Positions 47,762-59,489 of a DNA stretch of 64,000 nucleotides are shown here, in pieces. The notes below the pieces were generated by a model that was not told the DNA's origin, did not search any database, and saw nothing but the letters and a program-made list of their open reading frames with translations. How positions within the stretch are numbered: position 1 is the stretch's first letter; every line of letters begins with the position of its first letter. The position numbers and the translations under genes were made by a program. The DNA comes from Trissonchulus latispiculum (lineage: Eukaryota > Nematoda > Enoplea > Enoplida > Ironidae). The stretch spans positions 1-64,000 of the forward strand of contig JASAND010010747.1 of NCBI GenBank assembly GCA_030248195.1, in the 5' to 3' direction.

Positions 47762-48139
47762 TCAACCGGATAAGTGGACCTGTAATTTTGTTGCTGCTTT
47801 TTTCACTAGTTTCCTGGCGTCGAAGATTCCTTTAGTTAGCAAGGTACTGATTTGAGACTTGAGCTCGACTCTGAGCAGTTTCTGTGACTTTTCTCTTCTA
47901 CACCTGCTTACTGCGTGACCTTTACCTAGACTGTTGAAGCAGTAGATTCCCTTCTTTGTTATCTCTACGAGGTCATCATTACTGGTTAAGGACTTGCAAG
48001 TACTGTAGTAATGACTTGTCATGGGTACAGTACAGATCCAAAAATTTGGAATCGGGTAACCAGTACCACCTGAAGCCTTAGGACAGGTACTTATAGCACT
48101 ACCCGTGTATCCGGTTACCCGAGCGCGTTCGGGTACCAT
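47762..48139 (-). pseudogene. Retrotransposon gag remnant with a degenerate zinc knuckle
   Basis: A 125-residue frame contains CFNSLGKGHAVSRC at about 47941-47900, a CCHC knuckle in which the second Cys is Ser. The flanking ITKKGIYCFN and SRCRREK resemble the knuckle context of BEL/Pao-type elements. The N-terminal third has no recognisable content. No protease, RT or LTR was found nearby, so it is an isolated remnant. Confidence 0.35.
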
Positions 48140-49968
48140 AGATTTCTTAAACCAATTTTTTCAGGTTTGGTCATTTCTAAATACAAGTATTTTTAAGGAT
48201 TTTTATTCAAATTGAGCTTAGATTGTATAGATTTGCATTCTTGAGGCGGTTTCAAGGCGTCTAAAATGCGGTTCAAAGACAAAAGAAATTATTGAGCCCT
48301 GTTGGTCAGGATATCGCTTGCTGATGCTGATACAGGGCATTTGGTTGTTATTTTATTAGTCCAACTAATTCAGCAATTTTATGAGTTTCTTCGATCTTTG
48401 TGCTGTCTGCTTCCATAAATTGTTAAATGCAAAAAATTGGATTCAAAAAGTATTAAGAGGTCGCCATATTCAGACCGCGCAGAATTTGCTCATTCGGACG
48501 GCTGCATGCGCCCAGTTTTCAGCGACTCAGCTTGCTTTCTTTAAAGCGCAAATGGGTACTATCAAGAGTACATAATATAAGAGTGTGCCACTAGGCACAC
48601 TATATGCTGTGTTGTCAGGGCAAAACTATGCTCTGCACGCTAACGGTCTAACGGTTTAATGGAGCTTAGGCAAAGGGTTACAGCGAAGAAATCTCGTCTG
48701 GGCTACCCAGAGGGGCGAGAAATTACAGTGGGCTACCCACCAAAAGAACAGAAAAACAAGGGACACAAAAGGGGTGGCAATAAAAAAGGGGGGGAACCAG
48801 CAATCATAAGGGAAAAGGGAAGGGAATAACGAAATCGGGGGAAAGTTAGCCAGCAGAAACAGACCCGGGGGAACGGGGGCAACCCCGCAGAATAGGAATG
48901 GGGGAGGATGGGAGGCGTTAGGAGTTAAAAGAAAACAAAACTGAGAACGGTTAGGAATTAAAACGGGGATAGCAGGGATAAGATTAACGTAATTTTCAAA
49001 AAAAAGAGAAAACAGAAAAGACTTACGACTTAGGTGGAGGAATGCGACGGGTGGGGCCCCAACTCTGAAAAGCAGCCACACGCGAATAAGTCAAACTCCC
49101 AACTGAAGAAAAGGTGACGTAATCATTAAAGAAGAATTTTGTTATGCGTTGGGAACGGGAGGGTCTATCTTTGCTAAGCCAAAAATATTTGCAATGTTAA
49201 ATTTACGCTCGCAAATAGGAGAATTAAACGTTTTCACACGGTTTTTGAAATATGAGCATAAAGTCAGCACTGCACATTAAGAGGATTTTTACATACAAAA
49301 TAAATGCACAATCATCGGGCTTCCCAACAATTATAACAACGAAAGTACTAAAAACACAGAAAGAGACATGTGTAAAAGTTCAATAACTAAATTAAAATGA
49401 AATCGGGGGTCTGGGGTGGCAACAATTTAGAATTGAAAATTTTTTCTGAAAATTTAAAAGCTTGAGGCAAATATTTTGTCTTTGGGTCTTTTCTATAAGA
49501 ATTTAAGTTAGGTGCAACCTAATCGGACCTAAAGTTTTTTGTGACAGACACTTCAGATTTAAGTATTGTCAATAGTAAAAATATGTAGCAATAATTTTCG
49601 TCTTAAAAAATGTGCTAACGAATAGTGTTTTGGGGGGTTTGATTTATTCTAAGTTTTATTCTTTGTTTGAGCAGCTAGTTCCTCCATGGCATGCACTTCC
49701 ACATCCTTGATTATTCTTCAGTCTTTTTCTTAATTTTGGCGCAGTCTTTTTCTAATTTTTTTACTAACAGGTCAAGCTACCGCGGTCTTCAGATGCCCTT
49801 GTCTTGTAATTATTGTCTACTAACCCAGCCGTGACCTTGCCGCTTGCACGCTTACGCATTGCCATGGTAGATGTAATACACTGTTCACTAATTGACGTTG
49901 TTACACTGTTGTACGTGAACGCGGCTAAGGGGCTGTATCAAATGACGTGCTGTATTAAACTACATTTA
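48140..49968. other. Intergenic DNA, mostly featureless
   Basis: About 48660-49080 is purine-rich on the + strand, and its long minus frame is a composition artefact. A 33-codon minus frame at 49865-49764 begins MAMRKRASGKVTAG in a good initiation context, but it is too short to judge. Nothing else was recognised. Confidence 0.3.
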
Positions 49969-50515
49969 CTAACCCCATGTGATTTGCTCGGGATCCTCCC
50001 CCCCCAAAAATGAAAGCTGGTATTTATTTAGAACCGCACAAAATAAAGTCCGTAGTTCTACCGTTTTGTCTGGTTCTGTGTCATCCAGATTACCTAACTT
50101 CGTTTTGGCGCACTCGGAGCACATGTTCACGTACAAGTGCACATGGCGCCTAGTCGCATTAGAGTAGGGAGTTCTAATCTCGTGAAATGTTTTCTTTTCT
50201 CCTCCATGGTTGATCCGCTTCTGCGCTTCATCTATAATTTTAAACAGTTCTTCCATAGGAACCACATATTTGATTTCGTCTGTATCACTTTCGCGCCTTT
50301 TAATCAACTTTTTAACATCGCCCAGAACCATAACTTCGAATCGATTGAGAAGGTTATGATCCTGAGGAGTCTTGGCATCTGGTAAGTTCAAAAGTCTGTC
50401 AAGGATTGATATTGATATTCTTCTCGCGTGAGACAGGTAGAATTCACGCCTTTTTCTCCTTTTCCACAGTTTCCATGAGTTCCACCTCCTTTGACGGAGC
50501 AGCGGTGGCAGCCAT
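49969..50515 (-). pseudogene. KRBA2-like integrase fragment (N-terminal and zinc-binding region)
   Basis: It starts at ATG 50515 (AACACAATGG context, MAATAAPSKEVELMETVEK). An A5 tract at 50455-50451 marks a +1 frameshift, after which the frame runs to 49969: REFYLSHARR, LDRLLNLPDA, EIKYVVPMEELFKIIDEA, NHGGEKKTFHEI, VNMCSECAKTK. This matches the integrase-type zinc-binding module of KRBA2-like/Ginger-related proteins (HHCC), but the first His is replaced by Gln (EAQ). The catalytic DDE core that should follow is absent. A broken host-domesticated or transposon integrase is most likely. The frameshift in a homopolymer could also be a sequencing error. Confidence 0.55.
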
Positions 50516-50689
50516 TGTGTTTCTGGTGAGTGATTCAGTGATTATAATTATATACTTGTCTAAGCAAGTCATAGATCATTTCTCAAGCTGATACAAAATA
50601 AATTGATTTGCAAATACTTAAAATCTGAAGAAAAGACTGTATTTCTGTATTTAGTAATTTCTAATAATTTCTGTAATATTTCTGTTCCA

Positions 50690-50766
50690 TTTCCATATGG
50701 GGCAAAGACATTGTCCCATATGCATATGGGGCAAATTCTCTTGCCCCATATGCATATGGGGCAATT
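50690..50766. repeat. Repeated palindrome GCCCCATATGCATATGGGGC
   Basis: The 20-bp core at 50743-50762 lies in a perfect 24-bp palindrome (50741-50764). An imperfect copy lies at 50711-50733 and a half copy at about 50694-50706. Units are spaced about 30 bp apart. Beyond 50766 the sequence passes into (AC)n and (AT)n. Confidence 0.8.
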
Positions 50767-50782
50767 ATACACATGGTCCGTA

Positions 50783-51174
<392 letters not shown>

Positions 51175-52658
51175 TGTATGAAGTTAGTGAGATCTGAATC
51201 TCGTTCGACTTTAGACTTGATCACACGGAAGATTAGCGCGTCCACTTATCGAAGCAGACTTAGACACTGCATTCCTGAAAGGTGATTTGTCCAAAATCAC
51301 GAATTCCCTGTTGCCAACCTTGATTGGGGTCTTCTTTGTGAGTTCGTTTGATGCACTGGATTCCAGCAAATCAGCAAGAGGGGTCAGCACTTGCTTTGAC
51401 TTGATCGCCGGGTTGAGGATGAATCTTCCAATTCCTGATCAGAACTTACCTTGCTAGGTCCTGATCCGATCCTTGCGATGAATACCTTGTACGACAATCG
51501 CGCCTGGCTTTAGAAGCCAATCGCGCCTCTAAGACTTTATGTTTTGCACGCCAAAGATTTATTATAATTGATACAATTATAATGGGTACACTTCAAACTA
51601 ACTATAATTAAGGATACAACAAGAGTTATTACTAGCGATTGTGACAATTTGCATAGGTTAGACACAAATAAAGAGCAGTACAGTACTCAATTACTGTACC
51701 AGAGTTGTCAGTTACTGTCTTTAGTTGATTATTAATATTATCCTAATTTAGGATAATATTACCCAATTTATGTAAATATAGAGACAAGGTTCGGTGGTAC
51801 CTCTACTTCTTCTCTTACTAGAACTTGGCCTCTATTACCTAATTATTACACTGTCTCCAGTACTCTGCTAATCAATACGTATATGTTTCTGGTGTACCTA
51901 TATGTTTGTACTGTGCGACTCTTTATCCGTCCTTACAAACGGATTATCAAACTACAAACAAATGAAACTACAAATCAGCAAATATTAATTAATTTAAACC
52001 TGGGGTCAGTCTGTGGGTGAGTCCACGAATGTTGGACACTGCTTTCCCGTAGGTCCGCTCCAACACCTAGACAGGGTTACTATACGGAAATGTCTTTTGA
52101 GGAGAGATAGAAAGCTGGGGGTTGCCTGGTTCTGTCTTACTTAATTCCTAATTAATGAAATTTAACACAATTACAGAGTTCAATGAATCTGACGGTTTCT
52201 TCTATTTTCAGGCTGGCAGGCTCTGGCGGACGTCTAAGCTCAAGCCAGAGACGAGGGGAGCGGAGCTCCAAAACTGGTGGTAGTGAACAGGGTGAAACTG
52301 GCCATTTTGGATAGAAATTTCTAAGGTTAATTTTGCACACTTTTATGTACAGTTATAGTTCCTAACTTAAAATCAGGCGCCCGCGAAGTCGTCTCTGATC
52401 TTGATCTTAGCTGCGTTCTAATTCCACAATGTACCTACAGTGATAGGTTCCACGAATCGGCGACTGACAAAGTTCACGTCCTGGGATCACTTCCGGATCC
52501 AACAATCTTAGATAAGCACACAATGACTCTGACTACGGGTTCCTCGACAAGACTGAACGCTTCCACTGTCTGCTCCAAACTGGATAGCTCACGACTCCGA
52601 ATCCTGATCAGCGACTGTCCGCGCACTTGAATCAAATGGGTTAAAACCCATTAGTACA
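51175..52658 (+). mobile_element. 5' LTR of LARD-type element 1
   Basis: Begins TGTATGAAGT and ends ATTAGTACA. The TGTA/TACA termini are inverted. The 3' end has the hairpin AATGGGTTAAAACCCATT. It is collinear with the LTR at 60182-61315 (shared AGGTGATTTGTCCAAAA, GTGAGTTCGTTTGATG, CACTTGCT) but clearly diverged and longer. A 13-bp inverted repeat (AATATTATCCTAA) lies near 51728-51755. Confidence 0.65.
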
Positions 52659-52665
52659 AAAATTA

Positions 52666-52683
52666 TGGTGCGGGAATCGAACC
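52666..52683 (+). promoter_or_regulatory. Primer-binding site (TGGTGCGGGAATCGAACC)
   Basis: It lies seven bases after the LTR's terminal CA. It is complementary to a tRNA 3' end of the form GGTTCGATTCCCGCACCA, the classic position and sequence for minus-strand priming. Element 2 has the near-identical site at 61322. Confidence 0.65.
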
Positions 52684-54222
52684 CAGCAACCATTACTCGT
52701 TCTTTTGCTTTCCATGCCCAAAATGTGCATTTTGGGCCCCATTTGAACTAGTGAATTGACGAAACGACTCAAAATCATTGGTTGTTGCCTTTTTAACAAT
52801 GTTAACCGTTTCTAGTAATTTCTTGTTGTTAAATGGGCCTTCATGGCCATTTTTAGGTTGCCATTTACAGAATTTGGCTGAACCTGATGTAATTCCTTGG
52901 TTGGGCGAAATGAATCATAACGTTTCCACCTTTGGGCCCAGTTGGGCCAGATTGAACTTGCAGCTAGACGAAACAATCTTGAAAACGTATAAAATGCACT
53001 GCTTGCAACATATCTTGAGAATTCATTTGCCTTTGCCATTTTCTTACACAAACCGTCCTTCTGGGGCCACTTTGAGTTAAAAAGGAACTGAATCTGAATG
53101 AATATCGCATCATCTCCTGGGCAAACAATATGACTGGACAATATTAATGTTTTCGGCCTAATTTCGTTGATTTGTCACAGGAAATGGGTTCATTTCCCGT
53201 GGCCAACTGATTATCCCAAATATATGCGAAACTTGGCATTTTAAGTGAATTTCTGATATTGGAAGATGGTCAATTGCTAAATACTTGTAGTAATTGAATT
53301 AGCTGACGCCTATCTACTTACTTATGCTAAATGGCTAAAGCCTACGTAATATTAAACTAAAACTTAATGGTAACTGGTTATTTGGTTTAAAATCCCTATT
53401 AATTAATTATGTTCCTATTCGGATTAAACCATCCTATTCGGATTAAACCAATTAACTTAAATTAAAGCTAACTGGCTGATTTTGAGTGAGTTTTGGCATA
53501 TAGTTAAGTTTAGTTAGTTTATGCCAAAAATGCAAAAACTCACTCACTCAGTGTCTCAGCAGCCATTCTACGCGGTCCCTACTTACCGACCTACCGACCT
53601 ACCGAACTACTTCTACTTCTAAATCTACCCCCACCTATCCTAGTGCCCTAACAGGGTACGTACCGAACCGCTATTCGATCCGGCGCTGGCAACCCCAGCA
53701 GCCAGCCGAGTGGAAGTCGCACGTACAACCACCCTTTCACACGAGCACATGTCAGTACTCGTGCAAAACTGGCATATAAATTAACAAAACTTTGATGAAC
53801 ACGAATTTGAACAAAAGTTAAATATTCTTGTAGAGCTTGAAAAACTGAACATTTTTTACGCTTACAGTACCAAAAAATATTCAATAGTTAGTGAGAAAAA
53901 CATAATTAAAGTTAGGTAATACCTGCGCAGATTGGGTTCGTTCTTTTCATCGTTTTCATTCATAACATTTCTGTGTTAACATTAACTCGGTTGTGTTAAT
54001 TGGTTAATAAAAATTAATTGGGGTAAAAGTTACATCATTTTGTAGAGCTTGAAGAGCTGAACATTTTCCTTTTTGAAACAGATCAAACCGTCCAGCTGTT
54101 CGTGAGAAAATCATGATCAAAGTTTGTGTTCACATATGCGTAAATTGTACACACAGTGTATTAGTTCAATGTACGCCAAGTTGCTGTCGTACATAAGCTA
54201 GCTTGAGCTAGTTCTTATCATA

Positions 54223-54294
54223 ACCCGTGTGGCTCAACTGGATGAGCACTGGATTGTTAAAGCAGAGGTCCTGAGTTAGAATCTCAGCACGGGT
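54223..54294 (+). tRNA. tRNA-Asn(GTT)-like sequence inside LARD element 1
   Basis: Perfect 7-bp acceptor (ACCCGTG/CACGGGT), D-stem GCTC/GAGC, perfect T-stem CTGAG/CTCAG. Anticodon loop TTGTTAA gives GTT (Asn), but the anticodon stem CTGGA/AGCAG has two mismatches and the T-loop reads TTAGAAT instead of TTCRANY. The acceptor is followed by CTATTTCTTTTCTTTT, a usable RNA polymerase III terminator. It is either a decaying gene or a tRNA-derived sequence captured by the element. Confidence 0.5.
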
Positions 54295-55564
54295 CTATTT
54301 CTTTTCTTTTAATTTGGTTCATTCTTTTTCATTTCGAAACTGAGTATTATAGCTGACATAATTTGAGTGTTTAACGTTGCGAAACATGAATTAATAACCG
54401 TTTTAAACAAGACAAACAATACGCTTATCCTTAAGTAGAACTAAGTAACCTGCTAATCCCCTAATAGGACATCTGCTGCGAATTACTCAATCATAACGAA
54501 TTTCCTGCTATTGGGTGCATTATTCCTGCTATAGTTCTGATTCGGCTAGTTCTGGATTCCATGAATGCGATCCATAACCCAATAGTTTTACAGACCTGAT
54601 TCGGGGTCCCGTGACCCTAGGCTGCAAACGTATTCCAAACCCACCAAATATTCCAATGCTTTCATGCAAGATTCACATTACGTTCACTCTGAAAATGGCA
54701 TTTTCACGTCAAAAGGGCATCCAAATTTTGAACCTAATGAAACCCTACTTATTTACGGTTAGGGTCCAAATTGCTACTCAATTTGGCCCAATTCCTGCCT
54801 AATATATGAATATTTGCACATTCATTCTGGCAGTCCCAAGACCCTTATCGGACAAAGGGGGTTTACATGGTATGCCCTCATTCACACTCGCAATTACCCA
54901 ATTTTGGTCTATAATTCACACTCTAGAAATGGGGCTACTCTTGGGACCTCACAACCCATGAGGGATTTACCCAAAGAGCCACTTACGTAAATTTGGGGAT
55001 CACATTCACACAATTACAGTCACATCAACATTTACTCATACACCTTATACAAACATATTAAATCCTAGCTATCCCCTAATGAAACTCTAACTACTTATTG
55101 TATGCACATTTTGTCCTAATTCCGGAATTGACTGACTTCCGTTTTCATTTTGAAATTCACGAACTTTGTAAATTTGACAGAAATTACGAATTTTAAAACT
55201 ATGATAACTTCTTGGAAAGCTGAACGAGTAATAATTGCTTAGGCAATTATTACTATAAAACAAAACTACACATACACATTCCGCTAAGGACAGTTTCCGC
55301 TTAATTAAATTATGTACGGGGAAGTCGGCCATTCCCCTTAAGACAGCTCAATAATTAGTTGTTTAAAAACGATTCCGATTTTGAATCCTAATAATTTTAG
55401 ATAAGCCGACCTAAAGCTAAAATAAAACAGTTATAATTAAGCATGAAATCTTGATTTTTGAGCGCCTTCCTGACGAATATGGCCGACAATTCCTAATTGC
55501 CGGCTGTGGGGAGGATTAATTCGTAACTTTAACTCAGTTCTAATTTGAGGTCGTAACCAAGGGA

Positions 55565-57352
55565 CCTCCTAATAGAGCTGGGGCCGGTTCCACTAGAACC
55601 GGTTGGAACCGGAACCGGAACCGGAACCGGAACCGAACCGGAAGGCTTTTTAGAACCGGAACCGGAACCGGAACCGGTAGAATTTGGAACCGGCCGGTTC
55701 CAGGCTTAAAAATTGAGCTTGAACTAAAATTTTTCCAAAATGTCAAATTTGGAATAGTTGGATTTTGGGCCAGCAGCATTGGATTCTGATTCATGAGTCT
55801 TTTGTCTCTGAAGCTGAAGCTGGAACTGCATTGGCACGAATGTAGAATCATTAGCGAATTTTATAATTCGAAATCGGCGATTGTTACATACCAATATTCG
55901 AATAGTTGTTTACATTTCAAGAATACTTAACGAATAGCTCGATGAGCGAATATTTGTTTATTCTCACTTAGTTAATTGCTTTAATATTTATACGGAAGAT
56001 TTTTGTATTTGTTGCAGGATTTCGACTCAAGCTAAACTGAATCTAGAATGACCAAAATGTATTGATATTGATGGTAGCAAGAGTAGATGATAGGAAGAGT
56101 ATGACACGGGATTCTTCCTAGTGTAATTGGCCTGTCAGATGCTCGGAACATTAAGGCCGAAATCTCGGGGGGGGGGGGGTCACGGTTAACACAGTTAACC
56201 ATGCGTTTATATGCGTTTGAACTAAAATGAATCTGATTGGCTAATCCCCCACCTTATGTCAAAATTACGTGTATAAGGTGACCCCCCCCGAGATCTCGGG
56301 GGGGGGCTCAGCTTAACGTTGTTAAGCGTGTGTTTATATGCGTTTGAACTGAAATGCATTTGATTGGCTGCTTAGCTGCTGCTATTGAAATGCACTGGTG
56401 AGGGCTACGATAGCTAAGTAACCAATCAAATGCATTTCAGTTCAAACGCGTATAAACACACGCTTAACAACGTTAAGCTGAGCCCCCCCGAGATCTCGGG
56501 GGGGTCACCTTATACACGTAATTTTGACATAAGGTGGGGGATTAGCCAATCAGATTCATTTTAGTTCAAACGCATATAAACACATGGTGCATAAATAGAA
56601 GGTGTAAAACAGTGAAGGTGCATAAATAGAAGAGACGTCGGCATAACTAATCTGTTGTTAGGAACTAAATACCTGTGTGTCTGTGTGAAAGAGCACTAAA
56701 TTAAATTTTAATATTTCCTTTCTTTCAAATATCTTAACTACATAAAAAAATTTCTGGAAACATCCTTCGGAAGCGACTGTAGTTTTTAAAAGAAATTTAA
56801 AATTAAGCTTTCAGCAATTCTAATAATTTTTTGAAATGTTTTCCTGCTTTTAAGATTTCTTTGGGTTGGTAGGCGCTCTTGGTATACCGCGCTGTTTGTT
56901 CATTTTTTAAATCCATAATTTCGGGTTATACCATACAGGTATCATAAACATTTTGATACACAGTACCATTGAACAGTCAACTGGCGAAACAATTTTGTAT
57001 CTTATGGCAAAAGTAAATATTAAAAGTTTCAATATTGGGTATGGTAGGTTACAAGATGTCCAAAAATGTTCTACAGTAACAAATCAAAATTAATTCAAAA
57101 CATTAAGAAAAACTGTTGTCCAGTTGCTTGATATGCTTAATCCAATTGATTTATACGATTGCTTCTTCATTTTGATTGTATAAGCCCTATAGGGGCCTAC
57201 AACAAATGTTAAATAACAAAGAAAATTATCACTACAAATTTTGTACTTGGAACCGGGAACCGGAAGCCAGAACCGGAACCGGAACCGGTACCTTAGAACC
57301 GGAACCGGAACCGGTTTCGAAAATTGGAACCGGCCCCAGCTCTACCTCCTAA
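55565..57352. mobile_element. hAT-type non-autonomous element with 8-bp target duplication
   Basis: TAGAGCTGGGGCCGGTTCC opens the element at 55573 and its inverse closes it at 57344. CCTCCTAA flanks it exactly on both sides (55565-55572 and 57345-57352). TAGAGCTGGG-type termini with an 8-bp duplication are characteristic of hAT elements. Subterminal arrays of GGAACC/GGTTCC words lie near both ends (55600-55700, 57245-57330). The interior of 1.77 kb has no transposase. Confidence 0.8.
56201..56586. repeat. Large nested hairpin inside the hAT element
   Basis: Arms of about 165 bp (56201-56369 and 56420-56586) are nearly perfect reverse complements around a 50-bp centre. Each arm contains the palindrome CCCGAGATCTCGGG (56287-56300, 56487-56500) and the words GCGTTTGAACTGAAATGCAT or GCGTTTGAACTAAAATGAAT, so each arm itself joins two related modules. 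It looks like a foldback or MITE inserted within another. Confidence 0.8.
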
Positions 57353-57560
57353 CTCAACTCAGGGGAGGGTCCCCACTCAAAATCCGAATTCTTCACAAAA
57401 CCCCGAAAAAAAGGACAAATACACAAAAGATCTGGGCATAAAGCCCCTTAAAGGCCAATTAGGCCGTGGCTTGGTTAAACAAAATTAATTTAACTTAAGG
57501 CCCGAAGGCCAAGAAAAGTGAATTTTTAGGCCAAAGGGGCCTCTTAGAAAATCCTTAAAA

Positions 57561-58241
57561 TTGCGTTCCTGGTGTGTGATTCTGGCCGAGCATAATACGC
57601 GCAATTGGCCGTCAGCGTGTGGTGTTTACTGCTGTGTTCAGATCATCTCCTCTGACCTGTGTGGGTCAGAGGTATCCCTAACTCGCGTTCTAGAGGGGAG
57701 AAGTGTGCCTTTATTCCCGGCGAAATCACTGGCACAACTGGAGACACACTTAAATTTGGGGGGGGGGAACCGACCGCTCTCGGCCGGACCTCAAGCAAAC
57801 ACTGGTTAAAATTTTGGATTTTCCAGTGAGCTGACAGGAGTCTGACAGCTCACTGACATTTTGACCTTTGGGCGGACCTTTTCTGTCATTTTCGAGTTTC
57901 CTTTTGATGTTTACATTACATATGGCCCTATTCCTGGTTTCCCTTTGTGTTCAGCCTTGCAAAGACGTGTGCTGGGCCTGGAGGTGGAGGCTCCCCATAT
58001 GGATACTCTCCGATTGCCGCTAAGAAATAATAATAATAAAGAATTCGGTGCCCAAATTACAGTGAATTGTTTCAAGAATCTAATCTAGATCACTCTTGAA
58101 ATTGCAGCTGCTGACAGTTTTGATAGTGTATTTTTACGTATGTTTGTTTTTGACTGCGTATTTCTGAGCTAGACAGCAAATTCACGAGCGACTTGTTAAT
58201 GCTACAATGTAAAGTTAATTTAAAGGTGAATCAGCACTTAC
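57561..58241. other. Unassigned DNA after LARD element 1
   Basis: Somewhat GC-richer at about 57600-57800, with a G10 run near 57761. Local inverted words (AGTGAGCTGACAG with CTGACAGCTCACTG) lie at about 57824-57856. No gene is recognised. Confidence 0.3.
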
Positions 58242-58402
58242 CACAGCGGTGGGAAGGTAGTAAGAGTCTGTGTTCTGGTTAAGCCAGAAGAAGGTCTGAC
58301 CCTTTCCACAGATGTAATCTACAAACATCTGATTTGTCACTCCTGGATTAGGGCTAAGAATTCGCAGGTAAGCATCGGCACCATATAACCTTCTGTAGAC
58401 TG
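58242..58402 (-). CDS. Candidate internal exon, unrecognised protein
   Basis: The minus-strand frame reads VYRRLYGADAYLRILSPNPG, NQMFVDYICGKGQTFFWLNQ and ends YYLPTAV at a consensus donor (GTAAGT, 58241-58236). The acceptor is uncertain among several AGs at about 58400-58420. The amino-acid pattern and perfect donor make this one of the better anonymous exons. It is probably from an extracellular Cys-containing domain. No family is recognised. Confidence 0.45.
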
Positions 58403-58472
58403 GAGTTCTCTCCAGAGGTCATTACTTTACATTACTTAACCTATGTATACTATAGAGAGAAACTACCAAACC

Positions 58473-58563
58473 GTTTTCTGTAATTGGTGGTTTTTGCCAG
58501 AATAGGGAACACCGTCCAAACAGAAAACAGAGAAGTTCCCGGGAGCACTGTTCTTAGCACCCA
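58473..58563 (-). CDS. Candidate exon upstream of 58242-58402
   Basis: The minus frame reads VGAKNSAPGNFSVFCLDGVP and YSGKNHQLQKT. Possible donors lie at about 58470. A short intron of about 60-90 bp would join it to the exon at 58402. The FCLDG block and a further upstream block near 58745-58685 (MGTAKSVTMSKIGDG) match, at similar spacing, two blocks at 22.3-22.7 kb on the same strand. Confidence 0.35.
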
Positions 58564-58759
58564 CCAAAGGCGATGGTATCAGCAGAAAATATTTTAATTT
58601 GAGTTATTTGTTTCTGCTAGTTTAGGATTTAACTAAAATGCTGGTGCTGTGAGAACTTTCGTTTTTTGACTTATTTTTCAACCATCTCCAATTTTGCTCA
58701 TTGTTACACTCTTTGCAGTGCCCATGGCAACCAAAACAACACATGTGCGGTTAGCGTAA

Positions 58760-59489
58760 TATTCCTCTTTTCGTTCTGTAGAGCCCTTCATAAGTAGTCT
58801 CAATATGTGCGCTAAACTTAATAAAGGAAGGTTTATAGGTTAAGATTTTGTGTCAGAACGTTCTTCGCTGTATCAAGGGTTCAGCTCAACTTTGCATACA
58901 GACGGAGGCCATTCAGGGGACAATTGTTTTTGTGCCGAAATTTTTGGAGGATTTTTAAAGTCAAAATTTCAAAACACGGTTTTTGTGGGACAATGAGAAG
59001 CAGTACATGCAGTCCTATTTCTTATTTCTGAACGATTGGCTAAGGATACAGAAACAGCGCATAGATTAGGATGTAGGAACATAGGGTCATGGTGAGGGAT
59101 ATTACTCACTGAATTGTCAGATGTTAAGTGCGCAACAGCGCAGCACATAATTGCAATAGATGTTATTTTCTATTCAACTAATCAAACAGTAACTGATTTC
59201 TGAAATTTATTCGAATTGCAACTGAAATGATAAACCTAATTTTCTTTTGCTAGTAGTTACGGCACTAGCTTAACAAGTGAAAAATGCAGCGAATGGGAAT
59301 TTCGTCGGTGTCCCAGAGTGGCACAAAGTGACACAGAGTGTCACAGTGTGGGTGTCTTGATTTTGAGGGTGAACTTCACTTGGGGTATCTTTCTTTCTCT
59401 GGGTGGGTGGGGATCTGTTTTGGAAAAGGCTGGTGCTGAGCTTGAAGGGTGGGATTGCTATGTGGATACTGATCTCCCAAAATAGTTTG
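58760..59489. other. Intergenic DNA
   Basis: Short repeats of GGCACAAAGTGACACAGAGTG type at about 59311-59345. No gene is recognised. Confidence 0.3.

Larger units (their letters stand above)
52684..57560 (+). mobile_element. Non-coding interior of LARD-type element 1 (3'-truncated)
   Basis: No gag or pol ORF. The same landmarks occur in the interior of element 2 in the same order: TTATTACTA-rich stretch, GGCCGACAATTCC against GGCCGGCAACTCC, TTGCCGGCTGTGGGG, GGTCCCCACTC against GGTTCCCACTC, GGCCGTGGCTTGG against GGTCGTGGCTTGA. A hairpin-like segment (GAGTGAGTTTTGGCATA with TATGCCAAAA and ACTCACTC) lies at about 53484-53552. The 3' LTR is not found. A hAT-type insertion occupies 55573-57344. 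Confidence 0.55.

Noticed and set aside
48656..49081. 141-codon minus frame rich in Phe, Pro and Leu
   Set aside because: The + strand here is purine-rich, so few stops occur by composition. No motif or splice context.
52778..53141. Overlapping 100-codon + and 109-codon minus frames
   Set aside because: Both lie in the non-coding LARD interior and neither has a motif. They overlap almost completely, so at most one could be real.
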